Below, piece by piece: positions 12,077 through 25,100 of a stretch of DNA of 64,000 bases. Position 1 is the stretch's first letter, and every line of letters begins with the position of its first letter. The notes beneath the pieces are model-generated. The model did not search any database, was not told the DNA's origin, and saw only the letters and a program-made list of their open reading frames with translations. Source of the stretch: Dacryopinax spathularia (lineage: Eukaryota > Basidiomycota > Dacrymycetes > Dacrymycetales > Dacrymycetaceae); contig JBBPFI010000003.1 in assembly GCA_037974965.1 (NCBI GenBank), positions 1,922,001-1,986,000 of the forward strand. Direction: 5' to 3'. Made by a program: the position numbers and the translations under genes.

Positions 12077-13959
12077 ATGATCTCGCTCTTATTCTTAGGA
12101 TCACTCTTGCTTCTCCTGGCTATCCGCCGATGGGCGCGCCTTCAGCGCTTCTCCCGTCTCCCACCCGGACCTCCCGGCTTGCCTATTCTGGGCAACATAC
12201 TTCAGCTTCCAAAAACGTTCTTGCACCTTCATCTCGATGCTTGGGCAAAGCAGTATGGGCCGTTCTACTCCTTCTGGATTATGGGACAACCGTTCGTCGT
12301 CATTGGAAATGTTGAGGTAGCTTCGGACGTGCTTGATGGGATGTCATTAGCTACGAGTAACCGGCCTCCTATGATCAAGGTAGGTCATCTGTCGTACACC
12401 GAGTGGGCGGGACGGGATCAACTGGATTGGCACTAGATCCGCGAGTTCTACTCTTACGACTACCTGCTAACTGGCCAAGATAACACGCCGACGTACGTCC
12501 CCGTCCTGAACGGCCGTCCTCGTAGATCTGAACCCGACTAGCTGGCGGGCACAGCGTCGTGCCGTTCACTCTAGGTGGATCCACCCCATCGTGCCCGAAA
12601 TGCGATAACGGTGATTCACCCCCAATAGTCTCAACGTCCGCGCTGCCAGTCGACTCTGGCCTATGCAAACCCACGAAGCCTCTCAACTGGTCCTCGGCCT
12701 CCTGCAGCACCCTGACCTCCCATTCCACAAGCACGCACATCGCTATTCCGCATCAGTGATCATGAGCTGTCTCTACGGCACCGACGAGATCCCTCTCCTG
12801 GGGCCCGATCCAAGCAAACGGATCGAGGAGCTTACGAATGAGTGGATGAAAGCTGCCATGCCGCAGAATAGCGTTGTCGATAAGTTTCCTATCTTGAAAC
12901 CGATCATTCAACGCGTCAAGTACTTCAGGCGGGAAGCGGATAAGTGGTTTCAGGACTCGTATCATGAGGCAAAGAGACTGTATGAAGCTGCCTCACCCAC
13001 CGACGTGAGTTGCACAAACCTGGATCCTTCATCATACTGACATCATCGTAGCGATGGGGAGCGACGACCTTTGCGCAAGATCTCCGTACAAACGGCGACA
13101 AGTACGAAGTGGCACCCGACCAACGCTACTGGCTTGCAACGACGCTGTTGTAAGTCGGGATTTTGTGGAACGCGATCCTCATTTGCTAATAGCACACCAC
13201 AGCTCAGCCGGGCAGGAAACCACGCATACGGCTTTGCGCATCTTCGTACTCGCGATGCTTCACCATCCCAATGTTGCCCGAACAGCTCAGTCACAGCTCG
13301 ATGCTATCTGCGGATCGGAACCGCCGACCTTCGCCTTGGGAGACAAGCTACCATATATACATGCTGTGGTGAAGGAGACGCTGCGTTGGCGCCCTGGCGT
13401 CCCTATGAGTGTACCGCACTACGCTTCCGAGGTGCGGATGATCCTCATGTGCAACGTGGGTGTCTGACGTCGTGGAGCAAGGATTTCGAATATCGCGGTC
13501 ATCTAGTACCCAAAGGTACCATCATCTTGGATAATCTTTGGTACGTTGTAAGTTCTATGTTGGAAGCTGCTTCTAAAGCTGCCCTTCAGGAGCGAAACAC
13601 GTGATCTTTCTGTCTATGAGAATCCAGAAGCGTTCGATCCCACCCGCTTTCTCGACGCTTCTGGCAACGTGCGGCATGGCAACCAAGACGCTCGCCTCGA
13701 TCAGCTCGGATTCGGACATGGAAGACGTATTTGCCCGGGACGGGATTTCGCATACAACAGCATGTTCATCGCGGTTGCTTACTTGCTCTGGGCATTCGAT
13801 TTTCACTGGCCGAGGGACGAAAACGGAAGAGAGATGGTTTTCGGGGTTGATGACTTTTTCGATAATGGTCTTGCCGTTGCACCCAACCCTTTTGACGTGC
13901 TGTTCAGTTCCCGAAAGCCCGGTCTCGAAGAACGCTTGACGGTGTCCAAAGAGGGATGA
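12077..13959 (+). CDS. Cytochrome P450 monooxygenase A
   Basis: A heme-thiolate monooxygenase, probably ER-anchored; substrate unknown. Eight exons: 12077-12379, 12437-12492, 12542-12574, 12629-13004, 13052-13149, 13203-13431, 13482-13540, 13590-13959, giving about 507 residues. An N-terminal membrane helix (LLFLGSLLLLLAI) precedes the proline hinge LPPGPPGLPILGN. The C-helix WRAQRR sits in a 33-nt exon. The I-helix reads SAGQETTHT, the K-helix ExxR is KETLRWRPGVP, the PERF-like motif FDPTRFLD, and the heme-binding loop FGHGRRICPGRD. All catalytic signatures are present, so it should be active. The donor of intron 3 is an unusual gtggat, supported by reading frame and by the paralogues. It is closest to gene B. 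The family number cannot be set by eye. Confidence 0.92.
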
Positions 13960-14360
13960 GGTGCGATGCGAGACTGGACTGCAGAAGGATCGTAGCGCTA
14001 GCCCCATTGCCGATGTATGATGATATGAGAATTACGTAAGTCAAGCAGCCCGTTCCATCAACCTGGCTAATACGTGTGATGAAACAGGTAATGCCACCAT
14101 GTTCTGATTCTTCGAAGTATGTGTTTGTCCAACTCATTGCGTGAATGAACGAGTTTGGTAAACCGAATGATCCCTTCCGTCCTACCTCCTCGATATGGGC
14201 ATGCGACATCTCCAACTTGGGACCATCCCAAAAGGCGATATCGACGTTCCCTCGGCCATGGGTGCTTCAGTGCACGCTCTTGAGGCGAGGCGAAGGAAGG
14301 GCCCCTATATATCCTCGAACCCGTGCCTGTAAGGTAAACCCAAACGACCCGTGGTTAACC
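13960..14360. other. Intergenic between P450 A and B
   Basis: It holds the 3' end of A and the promoter of B (TATA at 14305). Nothing else is seen. Confidence 0.5.
14305..14312 (+). promoter_or_regulatory. TATA box of P450 B
   Basis: CTATATAT lies about 50 bp upstream of the ATG at 14361. Confidence 0.6.
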
Positions 14361-16252
14361 ATGGCTCATCTTCTGATATTTGCCTTCCTGCTGTTGCTCG
14401 TATTGATGGTTAGCGCGGAGTACCTCAAACAACGTTCACGACTGCCACCAGGTCCACCTGGATTACCCATTCTCGGCAATATCCTGCAGCTCCCGCGCGT
14501 CTTCTTGCACATGAAGCTGCACAGTTGGTCAAACGAATACGGACCATTCTTCTCGTTCTGGATCATGGGGCAGCCATTTGTTGTCCTTGGTAACATCGAA
14601 GTTGCTTCTCAAGTCCTCGACCGAATGTCTTCCATCACGAGCGATCGACCACCTTTCATCAAGGTGAGGTTTCCGCTTTGCCAACTGCTAGTCTGCTCGT
14701 TTGCGACACTGACGGCTTGAGAAGATCACGGAGTTCTATTGCTCCGACTCAATGCTAACTTCCCAGGATAACACGCCCATGTTCGCGTCTTTCGTTCTCG
14801 CACAGAACAAGTTCTGAATCCAGCAGCTGGAAAGCTCAACGTCGGGTGATCCACTGCAAGTGCGTTCGGACCGCTAACCACAGGGGCACCAACTGAATTA
14901 TGGCTTAGATTCAATGTCCGTGCAACCACCGGATTCTGCCCCATGCAAGAGAGCGAAGCTGCCCAGCTTGTCCTTGATCTTGGCCAGCATGCGGAAATTC
15001 CCTTCCCTCTTCAAGTGCACCGATTCGCGGCGTCCGTGATCATGCGTTGCTTGTACGGTGGAAACACGATTTCTCTGTTTGGACCGGATCCGAGCAAGCG
15101 CATTCAGCAATTGACAGACGATTTCACCCGTGCTACTTCACCGCGGCATAGTATCGTGGATACATTTCCACTCTTAAAGCCAATTATACAGCGGTCGAAG
15201 CTTCTCCGACGCAAGGCTGATCTATGGAACAAAGATGCGTACCAAACGGCTAGTACTCTTTACGCAGGGGCCGCTTCTACTCTGGTATGATCACCAATGC
15301 CATTGAGCTCGGAGGCTAACCCCTTTTAGCCGTCCGGGGCAGAGACCTTCGTCCACGAGCTGAAAAGCAATGGTACGAAGTACGGAGTCACCTCGGAGCA
15401 AGGTCTGTGGCTGGCGTTCACAATTTTGTGGGTGCTGTAGTCGGTTGACAGCATGGCGGGCTTGCTGAAAGATTTTCGAGCAGTGCGGCCGGGCAGGACA
15501 CGACGAACACCGCCCTGCTCGTCTTCATACTGGCGATGCTCCACCATCCCATTGTGGCCAAAGCAGCTCAGCATGAGCTGGATGTGGTTTGTGGGGACGA
15601 ACCACCGTCGTTTGAAGTGAAAAACAGGCTGCCATACATTCAGGCTATCGTGAAAGAGACCTTCCGCTGGCGTCCAAATGTGCCACTGAGTATTCCACAT
15701 CGAGCTTGCGAGGTATGCATGTCTTCGGAGGAACCGACATGGGGCCTTGACTTTCGGATCAGGATTTCGAATATAGCGGTTACGTAGTTCCGAAAGGAAC
15801 TATCATACTTGACAACATCTGGTATGGTACTTTGATCACGTTTCCCGGTTTGCCCACTAAGTGCAGCCTCAAGGAGCGAAACACGCGATCCTGCGATATA
15901 TGATGATCCGGAGACATTTGATCCAGCTCATTTCCTTGACGCTTCTGGCAATCTGGTCCACGGAAAGCGAGACGGTCGAGCCGACCACATCGTTTTCGGA
16001 CGCGGTCGCCGCACGTGTCCTGGGCGAGAATTCGCGTATAACAGCATGTTCATAGCATGCGCATACTTGCTCTGGGCATACCGGTTCGAGTGGACCAAAG
16101 ATAAGCAAGGAAGGGAGATGGCGGGTGGGAAGGGAATGGACGACTTCTTCGACAACGGTACAACAATGTGGCCCAAGCCTTTCGGAGTGGTGTGCGTCGC
16201 CCGAAAGGAGGGTTTGCAAGAGCGCCTTGTGGTGAATCGTTCCGCTATGTAG
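14361..16252 (+). CDS. Cytochrome P450 monooxygenase B
   Basis: Paralogue of A with the same eight-exon plan: 14361-14663, 14725-14780, 14827-14859, 14909-15284, 15330-15427, 15484-15712, 15763-15821, 15874-16252, about 510 residues. A strongly hydrophobic N-terminal anchor precedes LPPGPPGLPILGN. The C-helix is WKAQRR, the I-helix AAGQDTTNT (Asp where its paralogues have Glu), the K-helix KETFRWRPNVP, the PERF region FDPAHFLD and the heme loop FGRGRRTCPGRE. Six of the seven internal exons match A to the base in length, and so does exon 1, which supports the model and a recent tandem duplication. No inactivating change is visible. Substrate unknown. Confidence 0.92.
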
Positions 16253-17113
16253 CAATCGATAGCTCTCGACACGGTCTCTATACAACCTCTGTCCCTGAGA
16301 AGATAGTTGGGTCGGTCCGTTCTATTCGGGCCGCAGTCCGCTCACCGCATTCCACCTGAGTCAAGTTAGAGAAACAGGTGGTCTCCTAGACAGTGGATCC
16401 GCTGCAGTTGATTGTGGAGAAATGGGAAATAGGAAAGACAGTCTGGCTATTTGGGGCTACATCTGGAAGAGCTGAGGGAGCCCGGTGAGCAAACAAATCG
16501 TTTGAGGCAGCATACTAAGCAGTCACATCAGTTGCTTACGTCACACTGACTGACAAACCGCTTCCAACGGGCGGGGAGGCGATGTACTTACTCTTCCTCC
16601 TTCCATCTACGCGCGGGGCCAGAGCAACACGGTTGAACCAGCTCTCTATGAACGTCGTCGCTCCTCTGCGCTCACAGCGTTGATAACTGTATTCAGAACA
16701 TGCAGCCGGTCACGGTTCGGGCGATCACCACGATGGGGCTGCTTCAGCGATACCTGCCTCCGACTTCCCTGGACGAGCCTGTGAAACTGCGCTTGTCTTC
16801 CTACAAACTGCTGGTAGTGAGAAGGATCAGGGCGAAGAGAAGGAAGGCATCTTTATTCTTGGTCCGTCTTAGAACGCTGGGAGACTTCTCAAGCTGGAAC
16901 GCCCCGTCGTGCCTCTTCTAGGTCAAAGCCATACCGGGTGGTGCGGGAGAAGTGGGGTGACGGCTGGTTCTATCCTTGCCGGTCCAGCCTGCGGTCCGCT
17001 ATCAGTAGGCAGCGCTGGGCCTGGGCTGCTGTCCTCCGGAACATGAACTAGATAAATATGGATCCGTCTTATGCCCTGGTAGGCGCCCGCTGTACCGGCC
17101 TGCCCTCATCACT
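16253..17113. other. Intergenic between P450 B and C, with a degenerate repeated segment
   Basis: About 860 bp without a supported gene. Around 16,695-16,850 the sequence is similar, with gaps, to 19,495-19,650 in the corresponding place upstream of P450 D. Shared landmarks are GGACGAGC, CTGCTGG and AAGGATC in the same order. The segment is either a decayed gene or upstream DNA duplicated together with the P450. A weak TATA-like gataaata at 17051-17058 precedes gene C. Confidence 0.45.
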
Positions 17114-19028
17114 ATGCTCTACCTCGCTGTGCTCCTCACCCTGCTGTGGCTGATTTGTGCTGCTGTTCGTGATGTTTATCGTCGCCGTCTATCCCGCCTT
17201 CCTCCAGGACCACTCGGTTTACCTCTTCTGGGAGTTGCTTTGCAGCTTCCGCCGACCCACCTTTGGCTCAAGCTTCACGCTTGGTCCGAGCGCTATGGCC
17301 CCTTCTACACTATATGGGTGATGGGCAAACCTATGGTGGTGATAAGCAATGTTGAGGTCGCAGCTGATGTGCTGGACCGCATGTCGGGCGTCACGAGTGG
17401 TCGGCCTCGGACAGCCAAAGTGGGCCGTTCATCTCGCTCAGATGTGGACTCTATATCTGACACACGATAGGGAGAATTTTACCGCATACGCAGCATGTTT
17501 GCACAGGAAGATCTCGGTCCCCAGTGAGTACGTAACGTTAAGCATGACACGTTTACTTAGCCTTCCTCTAGCTTCCGGGCAGGGCGACGAGCTATCCATG
17601 CTAGGTGAGGAACCCACTGCTTGCAGGTCCTAGAAGTAGGTGCTGAAACCCGTGAGCAACAGTTTCAATATCAGAGCCGCGGAACAATTCAATCAAATTC
17701 AAACCGAAGAAGTTGCCTACTTTGCGCTGGGGCTGATGAGATACCCTGCGAAGTCACTCGACGACCATACTCATCGACTAGCCGGTTCCACAGTCTTTCG
17801 GGCGTTATACGGTGGCAAGAGTTTCGATCACCTGGGAGAAGATCCCAGTAGAGTCATGGAGAAGATAACTGATGAACTGTTGTACGCAATGATGCCATCG
17901 AACAGCCGGGTGGACGCTCTACCGTTCCTCAAACCAATCGTAGAGCGGAGCAAGTGGTTGCGGAAGCCGGCCGAGGACTGGCATAGGAACGCTACTCAGG
18001 AGGGATACAGGTTGTTTGACGAGGCTGATGAGCAAGTAATGGGCATCTGATTCGTTGGTGTAATGAGCGGCTGATGTACAAGCTCCATGGCAGAATCCAC
18101 TGAGCATGGTGAATGACCTTCGAGTTAATGGCGAGAAGTACGGGTTGTCCAAGCAGAGCGCGGTCTGGGCTACTATCGCAGTGTAGTAAGCATTATAAAC
18201 TTTCTATCCTGCAGTTGACATAAGCTTACATGCCGAGCAATAGCATGGCTGGGCAAGAAACCACGCATACCGTCCTACGTATTATGATCCTGGCCCTTCT
18301 CCACAATACCCATGTGATGTGGACGGCCCAGCAGCAACTGGACGATGTGTGTGGGGGTCGAATACCTTCATTCGGCGATAGAGAGAACCTCCCTTACATC
18401 GACGCACTCATAAAGGAGACTATCCGCTGGAGGCCTGGAGTACCTATCGGCCTACCACACAAGGCGCAAGAGGTCTTAATTTCAATCTTTTGGATTCAAT
18501 ACTGCCTCTCACCGCGAGTATGCAGGACTTTGAGTATGGTGGGTACATCGTACCGAAAGGTACACCGCTTTTGGATCACATATGGTGAGCCGTCACTGGC
18601 CCTCGGTCAGCATTTGGAATAAGTCCCTCACCCAACTGGTCAATAGGGGTGAAACACGCGATTCCACCGTATATCCCAACCCAGAAGTGTTCGATCCAAC
18701 TCGCTTTCTGGATGCGTCTGGAAGGGCCCGACCCGTGACGCCAGATACGCGGCTCGACCTCTTGGGCTTTGGACACGGCCGACGCGCGTGCCCAGGTAAA
18801 GACTTCGCAATGAACGGCATGTTCCTTGCTGCGGCTATTCTCCTCTGGGCCTTCGACATAGACTGGCCGGTAGACGATCATGGAAAGAAGCTCATCCGGG
18901 GTATCGATCCCCTCAAGGACTTCGAGGATCACTCTGGGTTCCTCGGAGTGCCCAAGCCGTTCGAGCCCGTATTCACGCCTAGGAAAGACGCGCTGGAGGA
19001 GAAACTGCTGGATGTCCTCAAGGGTTGA
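17114..19028 (+). CDS. Cytochrome P450 monooxygenase C
   Basis: Eight exons: 17114-17419, 17471-17523, 17572-17604, 17663-18035, 18094-18185, 18244-18472, 18526-18584, 18647-19028, about 508 residues. The N-terminal anchor MLYLAVLLTLLWLICAAV is followed by LPPGPLGLPLLG. The 33-nt exon encodes FRAGRRAIHA, so the usual C-helix Trp is Phe. I-helix MAGQETTHT, K-helix KETIRWRPGVP, FDPTRFLD and FGHGRRACPGKD are all intact. It belongs with D, E and F in a second subgroup (53-bp exon 2, 373-bp exon 4, 92-bp exon 5), whereas A and B have 56, 376 and 98. The ER monooxygenase role is from the family; substrate unknown. Confidence 0.92.
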
Positions 19029-19894
19029 CTATGTTTCCCGCCCAGGTGATGAGTGGAATACGAGCATAGGACATGCCGATTGATGCCATGTATGAATGTG
19101 TTGAGTCTTCAGACGATGTGACGGAAGACTCTTTCCTAGGCCAGTACTTGTCCTCCTACTCCAAGCAGCCGGGGTCAGGTAGTCCGCTTCAGTATAGCCC
19201 ACCGATTCAGTAGCGAGAACAGCTCTGTAGCCAGTTTGACTGGTACTCGGTGTGCAGATAGCGGCAGTACAACGGAGCAAGTGATGAAGCCAGGTTGGGC
19301 CAGCATGGCATCTGATAACTTGCTTACGCAATCGAGCTTGACTCACCGTTCCCCATGAGCGACTTTTCTAGCTGTTGTAATCTGGTTCCTTTCTCCTGAA
19401 AATCCTTGCGTGTGCACACAAAGAAGGGGATAAACCACTGGTTGTCGAATGCTACAAACTCAGCCCGGTGTTCCGTGGTTCTCCAATCTCTGAACACTGC
19501 TATCTCCCGCCCGTGGTTCAGGTGACCATGATACGGCTTCCTCTTATGGCCTTGCCTGTCTCTGCTGGACGAGCTTCTGGAATTCCAAATTACCCCTGAC
19601 ACACTGCTGGCAAGGATAAGGATCGACCTGAACGAGAAGAACCGCTTGGATTTGGCCTAGACTCGTGTCGATTGCTGCTTTGACTTCACAACTTCGCAAC
19701 TTGCTGCGTACCTGTCTCCTGTTTAGCGGAAGAATTTGGAAGATATGGTCTCGCGTCCTTGCTTGTCGACACTGCGGCTGGCCAACAGGCTACAGGACGA
19801 CGCAAGGAGGACCAATCGATGGAGTAGGGACTAGCCGTATATATTTCTCTCAACTTCGCCTAGCCATCAGCGTGTGCATTTGCCCTTCGTCACT
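19029..19894. other. Intergenic between P450 C and D, with a degenerate repeated segment
   Basis: It contains the counterpart (about 19,495-19,650) of the repeated upstream segment found before P450 C. The minus strand is also open for about 90 codons at 19324-19602, ending in a good-looking donor, but no family is recognised and I do not call it a gene. Confidence 0.4.
19838..19844 (+). promoter_or_regulatory. TATA box of P450 D
   Basis: TATATAT lies about 55 bp upstream of the ATG at 19895. Confidence 0.6.
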
Positions 19895-21811
19895 ATGCTG
19901 TACCTCGCCCTCCTCTTTGCTCTGCTCTGGCTGTTGGGTGCTGCCGTTCGTGATGTGTATCGTCGACGTGTCTCTCGTCTACCGCCTGGACCGCTAGGTT
20001 TGCCGCTTGTGGGGAATGTCTTGCAGCTGCCGTCTACCCACCTTTGGCTCAAGCTTCACTCTTGGTCCGAGCGCTATGGGCCGTTTTACACGATCTGGGT
20101 GATGGGTACACCCATGGTAGTGATAGGTGATGTTAAGGTGGCGGGTGATGTGCTGGACCGCATGTCGGGCATCACAGGCGGTCGACCTAGGTCGGCTAAG
20201 GTGAGTCGCTGATCTCGTCCGCATGGGAGGTTGACTGATGACGCGTTACAGTCGGAATTTTATCGCGTACGCAGCATGTTCGGGCAGGAGGACCTTGGTT
20301 CTCAGTAAGTGTTCGGCAGAGGCCCAGGGTGTTAGTACTGAAGTTCCAATCAGTTTCCGAGCAGGGAGACGAGGTCTCCATGCTAGGTGAGGCAAGGCAG
20401 GCACTGAGATTATAGCACTACCGGCTGAGCCAGTTCATCACCAGCTTCAATGTAAGAGCTGTAGGGAAGTTCAGTCAAGTTCAAAGCGAAGAAGCCGCCT
20501 ATTTGGCGCTTGGTCTGCTCCAGTATCCTACAAAATCGTTCTCCAGTCATACCCATCGATTGTCCGGTTCGACAATCTTCCGTGTTCTCTATGGCGGGAA
20601 GAGTTTCGAGCATATGGGCGAAGATCCGAGCAGAGTCGTGGACAAGTTAGCTAAGGAGATTCTCTACGCTATGATTCCATCGAATAGCCGGGTGGACGCT
20701 CTGCCATTCCTCAAGCCAATCGTCGAACGGGTCAAGTGGTTGAGGAAGCCGGCTGAAGACTGGCATAGGAACGCTGCAAGTGAGGGCTTTAAACTGTTCG
20801 ACGAGGCTGATGAACACGTAAGATGGTCCTCATTTCATGGTGGGATGCAGAGCTGAATCAGCACGCTGGATGACAGGACCCATCGAGCGTGGTGAATGAC
20901 CTTCGGTTGAATGGCGAAAAATACGGGTTGTCCAAGCAGAACGCGGTCTGGGCCACCATCTCAGTGTAGTAAGAATCTCTGCCGCTTTTTATACTGCGAT
21001 CGGAATGTGCTAACACGTTGAGCAATAGCATGGCTGGCCAAGAGAGCACTCATACGGCCTTACGCGTCGTCGTACTTGCACTCCTACACCATCCGCATGT
21101 GATGAGGACGGCTCAGCAACAACTGGACGACGTATGCGGTAGTCGGGTACCTTCATCTGGTGATAGGGAGCAGCTGCCCTATATCGAGGCCATCGTCAAG
21201 GAGAGTCTGCGGTGGAGGTCTGGTGCTCCTCTCGGTGTGCCGCACAAGGCAGAAGAGGTTCGTGATCCGATTCCCGAGATGCAGGCTCGATCTCATCCTC
21301 CCTATACAGGACTTTGAGTATGGTGGATATATTGTTCGGAAAGGGACGACCATCCTGGATAACATATGGTGAGCCTCCGGCAATGCTCTCAGTGAATTGT
21401 CTACTGGACGCGGTGGTAAACAGGAGTCAGACGCGCGATGCCAGCGTATATCCCAATCCCGAAACATTCGATCCAACGCGCTTTTTGGACGCGACCGGAA
21501 ACCTGCGACCCTCCGCGCCAGATACACACCTCGACCTCCTTGGCTTCGGACATGGCCGACGCGTCTGCCCGGGCAAAGACTTCGCTACGAACGGCATGAT
21601 TCTCGCTACGGCCACGCTGCTCTGGGCGTTCGACATCGACTGGCCGGTTGACGGCCAGGGAAACAAGATCATTCGCGGTGTCGATCCCTTCAAGGACTTT
21701 GAAGATCATTCGGGACTGCTTGGGACTCCTAAACCGTTCGAGCCGGTGTTCACGCCTAGGCAGGAAGGGTTGGAGGCGAAGTTGCTTGAGGTGTTCAAGG
21801 CGTCCGCCTGA
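19895..21811 (+). CDS. Cytochrome P450 monooxygenase D
   Basis: Eight exons: 19895-20200, 20252-20304, 20354-20386, 20445-20817, 20877-20968, 21029-21257, 21310-21368, 21424-21811, about 510 residues. The anchor MLYLALLFALLWLLGAAV precedes LPPGPLGLPLVGN. The 33-nt exon gives FRAGRRGLHA (Phe for the C-helix Trp). The I-helix reads MAGQESTHT, with Ser in place of the first Thr of the usual TT pair. K-helix KESLRWRSGAP (ExxR kept), FDPTRFLD and heme loop FGHGRRVCPGKD are intact. It is the closest paralogue of C, sharing long identical stretches such as ENVTRLNGEKYGLSKQ-like sequence in exon 5. It should be functional; substrate unknown. Confidence 0.92.
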
Positions 21812-22168
21812 TGAAGTCACATGTGGGTCAAGTGACCGGTAGCAGAAGATAACGTCCTGCAGATCCCCTGATACTATGTATGCCTATGTCCCGACTCTCC
21901 TTGATGCTCCTAGTTATGCATGTCTGTGACGCGTGAGCAGGTGACTGTCTCTCGGAGAACAACCAAGCAGCCTGGCTTCACATTTCCGGATGAAGACACA
22001 GCAGCGTACCAAACCTGATAGCGATACATATTAAACACAAGAAACTTGCCATCCCGGCAGATTAAAGAGCGAATACAGAATAAGCCAACCATACACAAAG
22101 TCCGCCATTAGCCACCCACAAACTCATCTAAGAAACGAGACGCAACGAAACGAACGGGGATATCGAAT
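21812..22168. other. Intergenic: convergent 3' ends
   Basis: The gap lies between the stops of P450 D (plus) and the oxysterol-binding protein gene (minus). Nothing else is seen. Confidence 0.5.
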
Positions 22169-25100
22169 CTACCAAAGTCCCGGGTCATCCCACGCCCTCT
22201 TCTCGCGGGCATCCCAATACCGTCCATTAAACTCCCATTCCTCTGTCGCTCCGCTCGTGCCAGGCACCCGCGCAAACCACCTCGGTTCCCAGCTCTTTCC
22301 CATATCCTCCCTCTCCTTCCGTCTCCGCCGCTGTGCTTGCTCCAAGCGAAGCTTCTCGGCTTCGGCATCGTCCAGCCTGCCTTCTTCCAGAGCGCGCTGG
22401 GCGGGATTGAACCGAGAGTCTGTTGGGGGCAGGAAGGGAGCTTGGGAGGGAAGGATCTCGTTCAGCTCTATTGCGAAGGCGGTGAAGCCGTAGTACCGCT
22501 CCGCGTGGGCCGGCATGGGATTAGCGCGCCAAAGGACATTGAGCGTCTGCGCGTCCAGCTGACGCGAAAAACTCTCGTGCCACGTTCCTTCCAGAGTGGC
22601 CAGGACAGCCCCGTCGGGAGAACGGACGACTCCGCTGACGGCATTCCGGGACGAACCCCAGAACCCGGCATCTTTGAACTCCAGCGTACAGGTGAGCCCG
22701 GAGGGAGAAGAGTCGGTGATCGTCATCTGCCCCACATGCTCGATATACTTCTGCCCACCCATGATATTCCGCATAAAACTGCTCGGTTTGCCCCTATCCC
22801 GCCACAACACATCAGCTCCCCATCTCACTCACACGCCGGAAGAGGAAAGTGCGCACCACTGATAATTGTTCTCCCCGATCTTCAGATGGGCAATGAACAC
22901 CGGAATGACCTCCAAGGACCTCCCCCAAAACTTATTCTTCGCGCTACTCGTCGCTGCGTACGTCCATCTCCCCGCTACGTCTTCCGCAAAAGAAGCCATC
23001 ACGGGTGGGTGGTGCGTCACTTTCTCCGCTATGAACCGATAGCCCGGGCGGACGTCCTCGAACGTTTCGCCGAGCATGGGGTTGAACGGCTTGCGCGTGG
23101 CGCGGTAGTGTGTGTGTGCGTAGCCGGAGACGGCGAAGGCTGCTATGTAGCAGAGGCGCTCGACGGGGTCGGGGGTGGCGGCGGCCCTGGCGTGCTCTGT
23201 TTAGCATCATCCCCATACACCACCGTATTGAAATGGCTCACTTGGAAAGTAGGTCGGCATACTCCATCTCCTCCGCCAACCTGGCCAAATATCAGCTACC
23301 TCCCCTCCCATCAGTTGAAGAAGCAGCAGCTCACTTCTGCAACAAACTGAGCGGCTCGTTGAACGTCACGGGGAAAGAGACGGTCGACAGATCCTTGCCC
23401 ACGTTCTTCCTCAACACAGCCCACAGGCTGACTTCTTCCCCACTGACAGTCGCGGGGAGTCTGGTTCGTCGCCTTTCCTCCACCGCGGCAGGCAGGACGG
23501 CGCCACCCCCAGGTGCAACCTTCTGCACCCCACCGAGCCCAGCAGGTTCAGATGGCTCAGCCTCAGCCTCCTTCCAACTCACACCATCCTCGCTCCCACT
23601 CCCACTCCCACTCTCGCTACCCCCCTCCCCCTCCCCCCTCTCAAGCGCACGCGCAACCTCCCTCTCCTCCTCCCTCTCCTCCTCCTCCTCCAGCTCACTC
23701 CCGCTCTCCCCTTCGCTCCCCGCACCACCACCACCCTCCTCACGCGCTTGAGCAGCAAGGAGGTCAAGGTCGATCTCCTCCCCATCCCAGTCGTCCGCGT
23801 CGAACCATTCTTCTGCCGTGCCCCCACTGGCTGTTGTTACGAGGCTGAGCCGTTTCTGCCCCCCGCCGCCGGAGAGGGAGAGGGGGTCGTTCAGGCTTAT
23901 ATGTCCTTGCTCGAGCTCTGCTTGGGCTGCTGCGGTGGACGAGAGGATGGCGATAGGTGAGTGGTGCTCGTGTTCGTGCACTGTCCCGGGCCTGCTATGC
24001 GCCCGAGAAGCAGGTTCTTGGAGGATAGAAAGGAGTTGGGCATGCTGCGTTCTCAGGGCCTGCAGGGAAGCTGAGAGGGCTGCGAGTGACTGAGCAGCTG
24101 CTGCAGCAGCTGCGGTGGGCGGCGGGGGATAGGCCGTAGACTGCTGTGACGGCGCACGGGAGGGGGTGGGGGACGATGTGGTGCGGGAGGAGAGCGTCGG
24201 GGTTGGCGTTGGGGTATCGGAGGTGGAGGTGGATTGGATCGAGGTCGTTTGGGAGGATGGAGTGGGGGAGTGGTGGTCTTTGTGCGATGCTACCCGTTTG
24301 TTGGTTAGGTTCACCCGAGAGAGAGGGAGGGAGATGTATGCGCGTACCTCGGCGGCTGAAGAGGCCGAAGATCTTTTCTTTCTCCCTTTCCCCTTCCTTT
24401 CCCTTCTCCTTCCCATTTACCTCTCTCCCACTACTACTATGACTCGAAGCCCCTCCAGCAGCGTCCCGTCCCTCTTTCTTCCCCCTAATCCCAAAACTCT
24501 GCACCCTCCTCGGACTCGGCGCCTGCGGCCTCCCATCCGCCTGCCCCTCCTCGCTCATCCTCCCCACCAATTGCTCCATCTCCCCCAAAGTCCTCTCCAT
24601 CCCCCCCAAAACGCCCATCATCCTCCCCACCCTCCCCCCTCTCCCCACCTCCTCGCCCTTCCCCAACCTAGCAGCCAGAGCACCCAAGCTCGTGGAACCC
24701 CTCACACCCCTCACGCTCCCCACCGGACTCCTCAGGCTCCTCCTCTCCGCATCTATCAGACTCAGGGAGAGAGCGGGGTGAGAAGGATCCGAAACGAGGA
24801 TGAACCGCCGGATAGCCGTCATCCACCATGTCCAGTCCTCGCCCGTGAGGGTCCGGAGGTGCCAGATCTCGTCGTCTGCGCTTCTCCCCGCTCCTGCTCC
24901 TACTCCTCCTACTCCTCCCAGACCCTGATGGGGGTGGGTATGGACGGGAAGGGAGACGCCGCCGTCGATGGTGATCTGCCTCAGTTTGCCAGACGCAGCG
25001 ACCGAAACTGCTCTAAGCGCTCTACTGCCCCGAGTGGGGTGAGACGGCGAAAGACCGTACGAGAGGACACCGTGGGTCGTGAGCGTAAAATACCTCCTTG

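Noticed and set aside
19324-19602. A minus-strand open frame of about 90 codons with a good-looking donor site
   Set aside because: The only acceptor that keeps a frame leaves a 35-bp intron, shorter than any other here, and no family is recognised.
22337-23350. A 337-codon plus-strand open frame opposite the ORD exons
   Set aside because: It is antisense to the well-supported lipid-binding domain and has no domain signature of its own.
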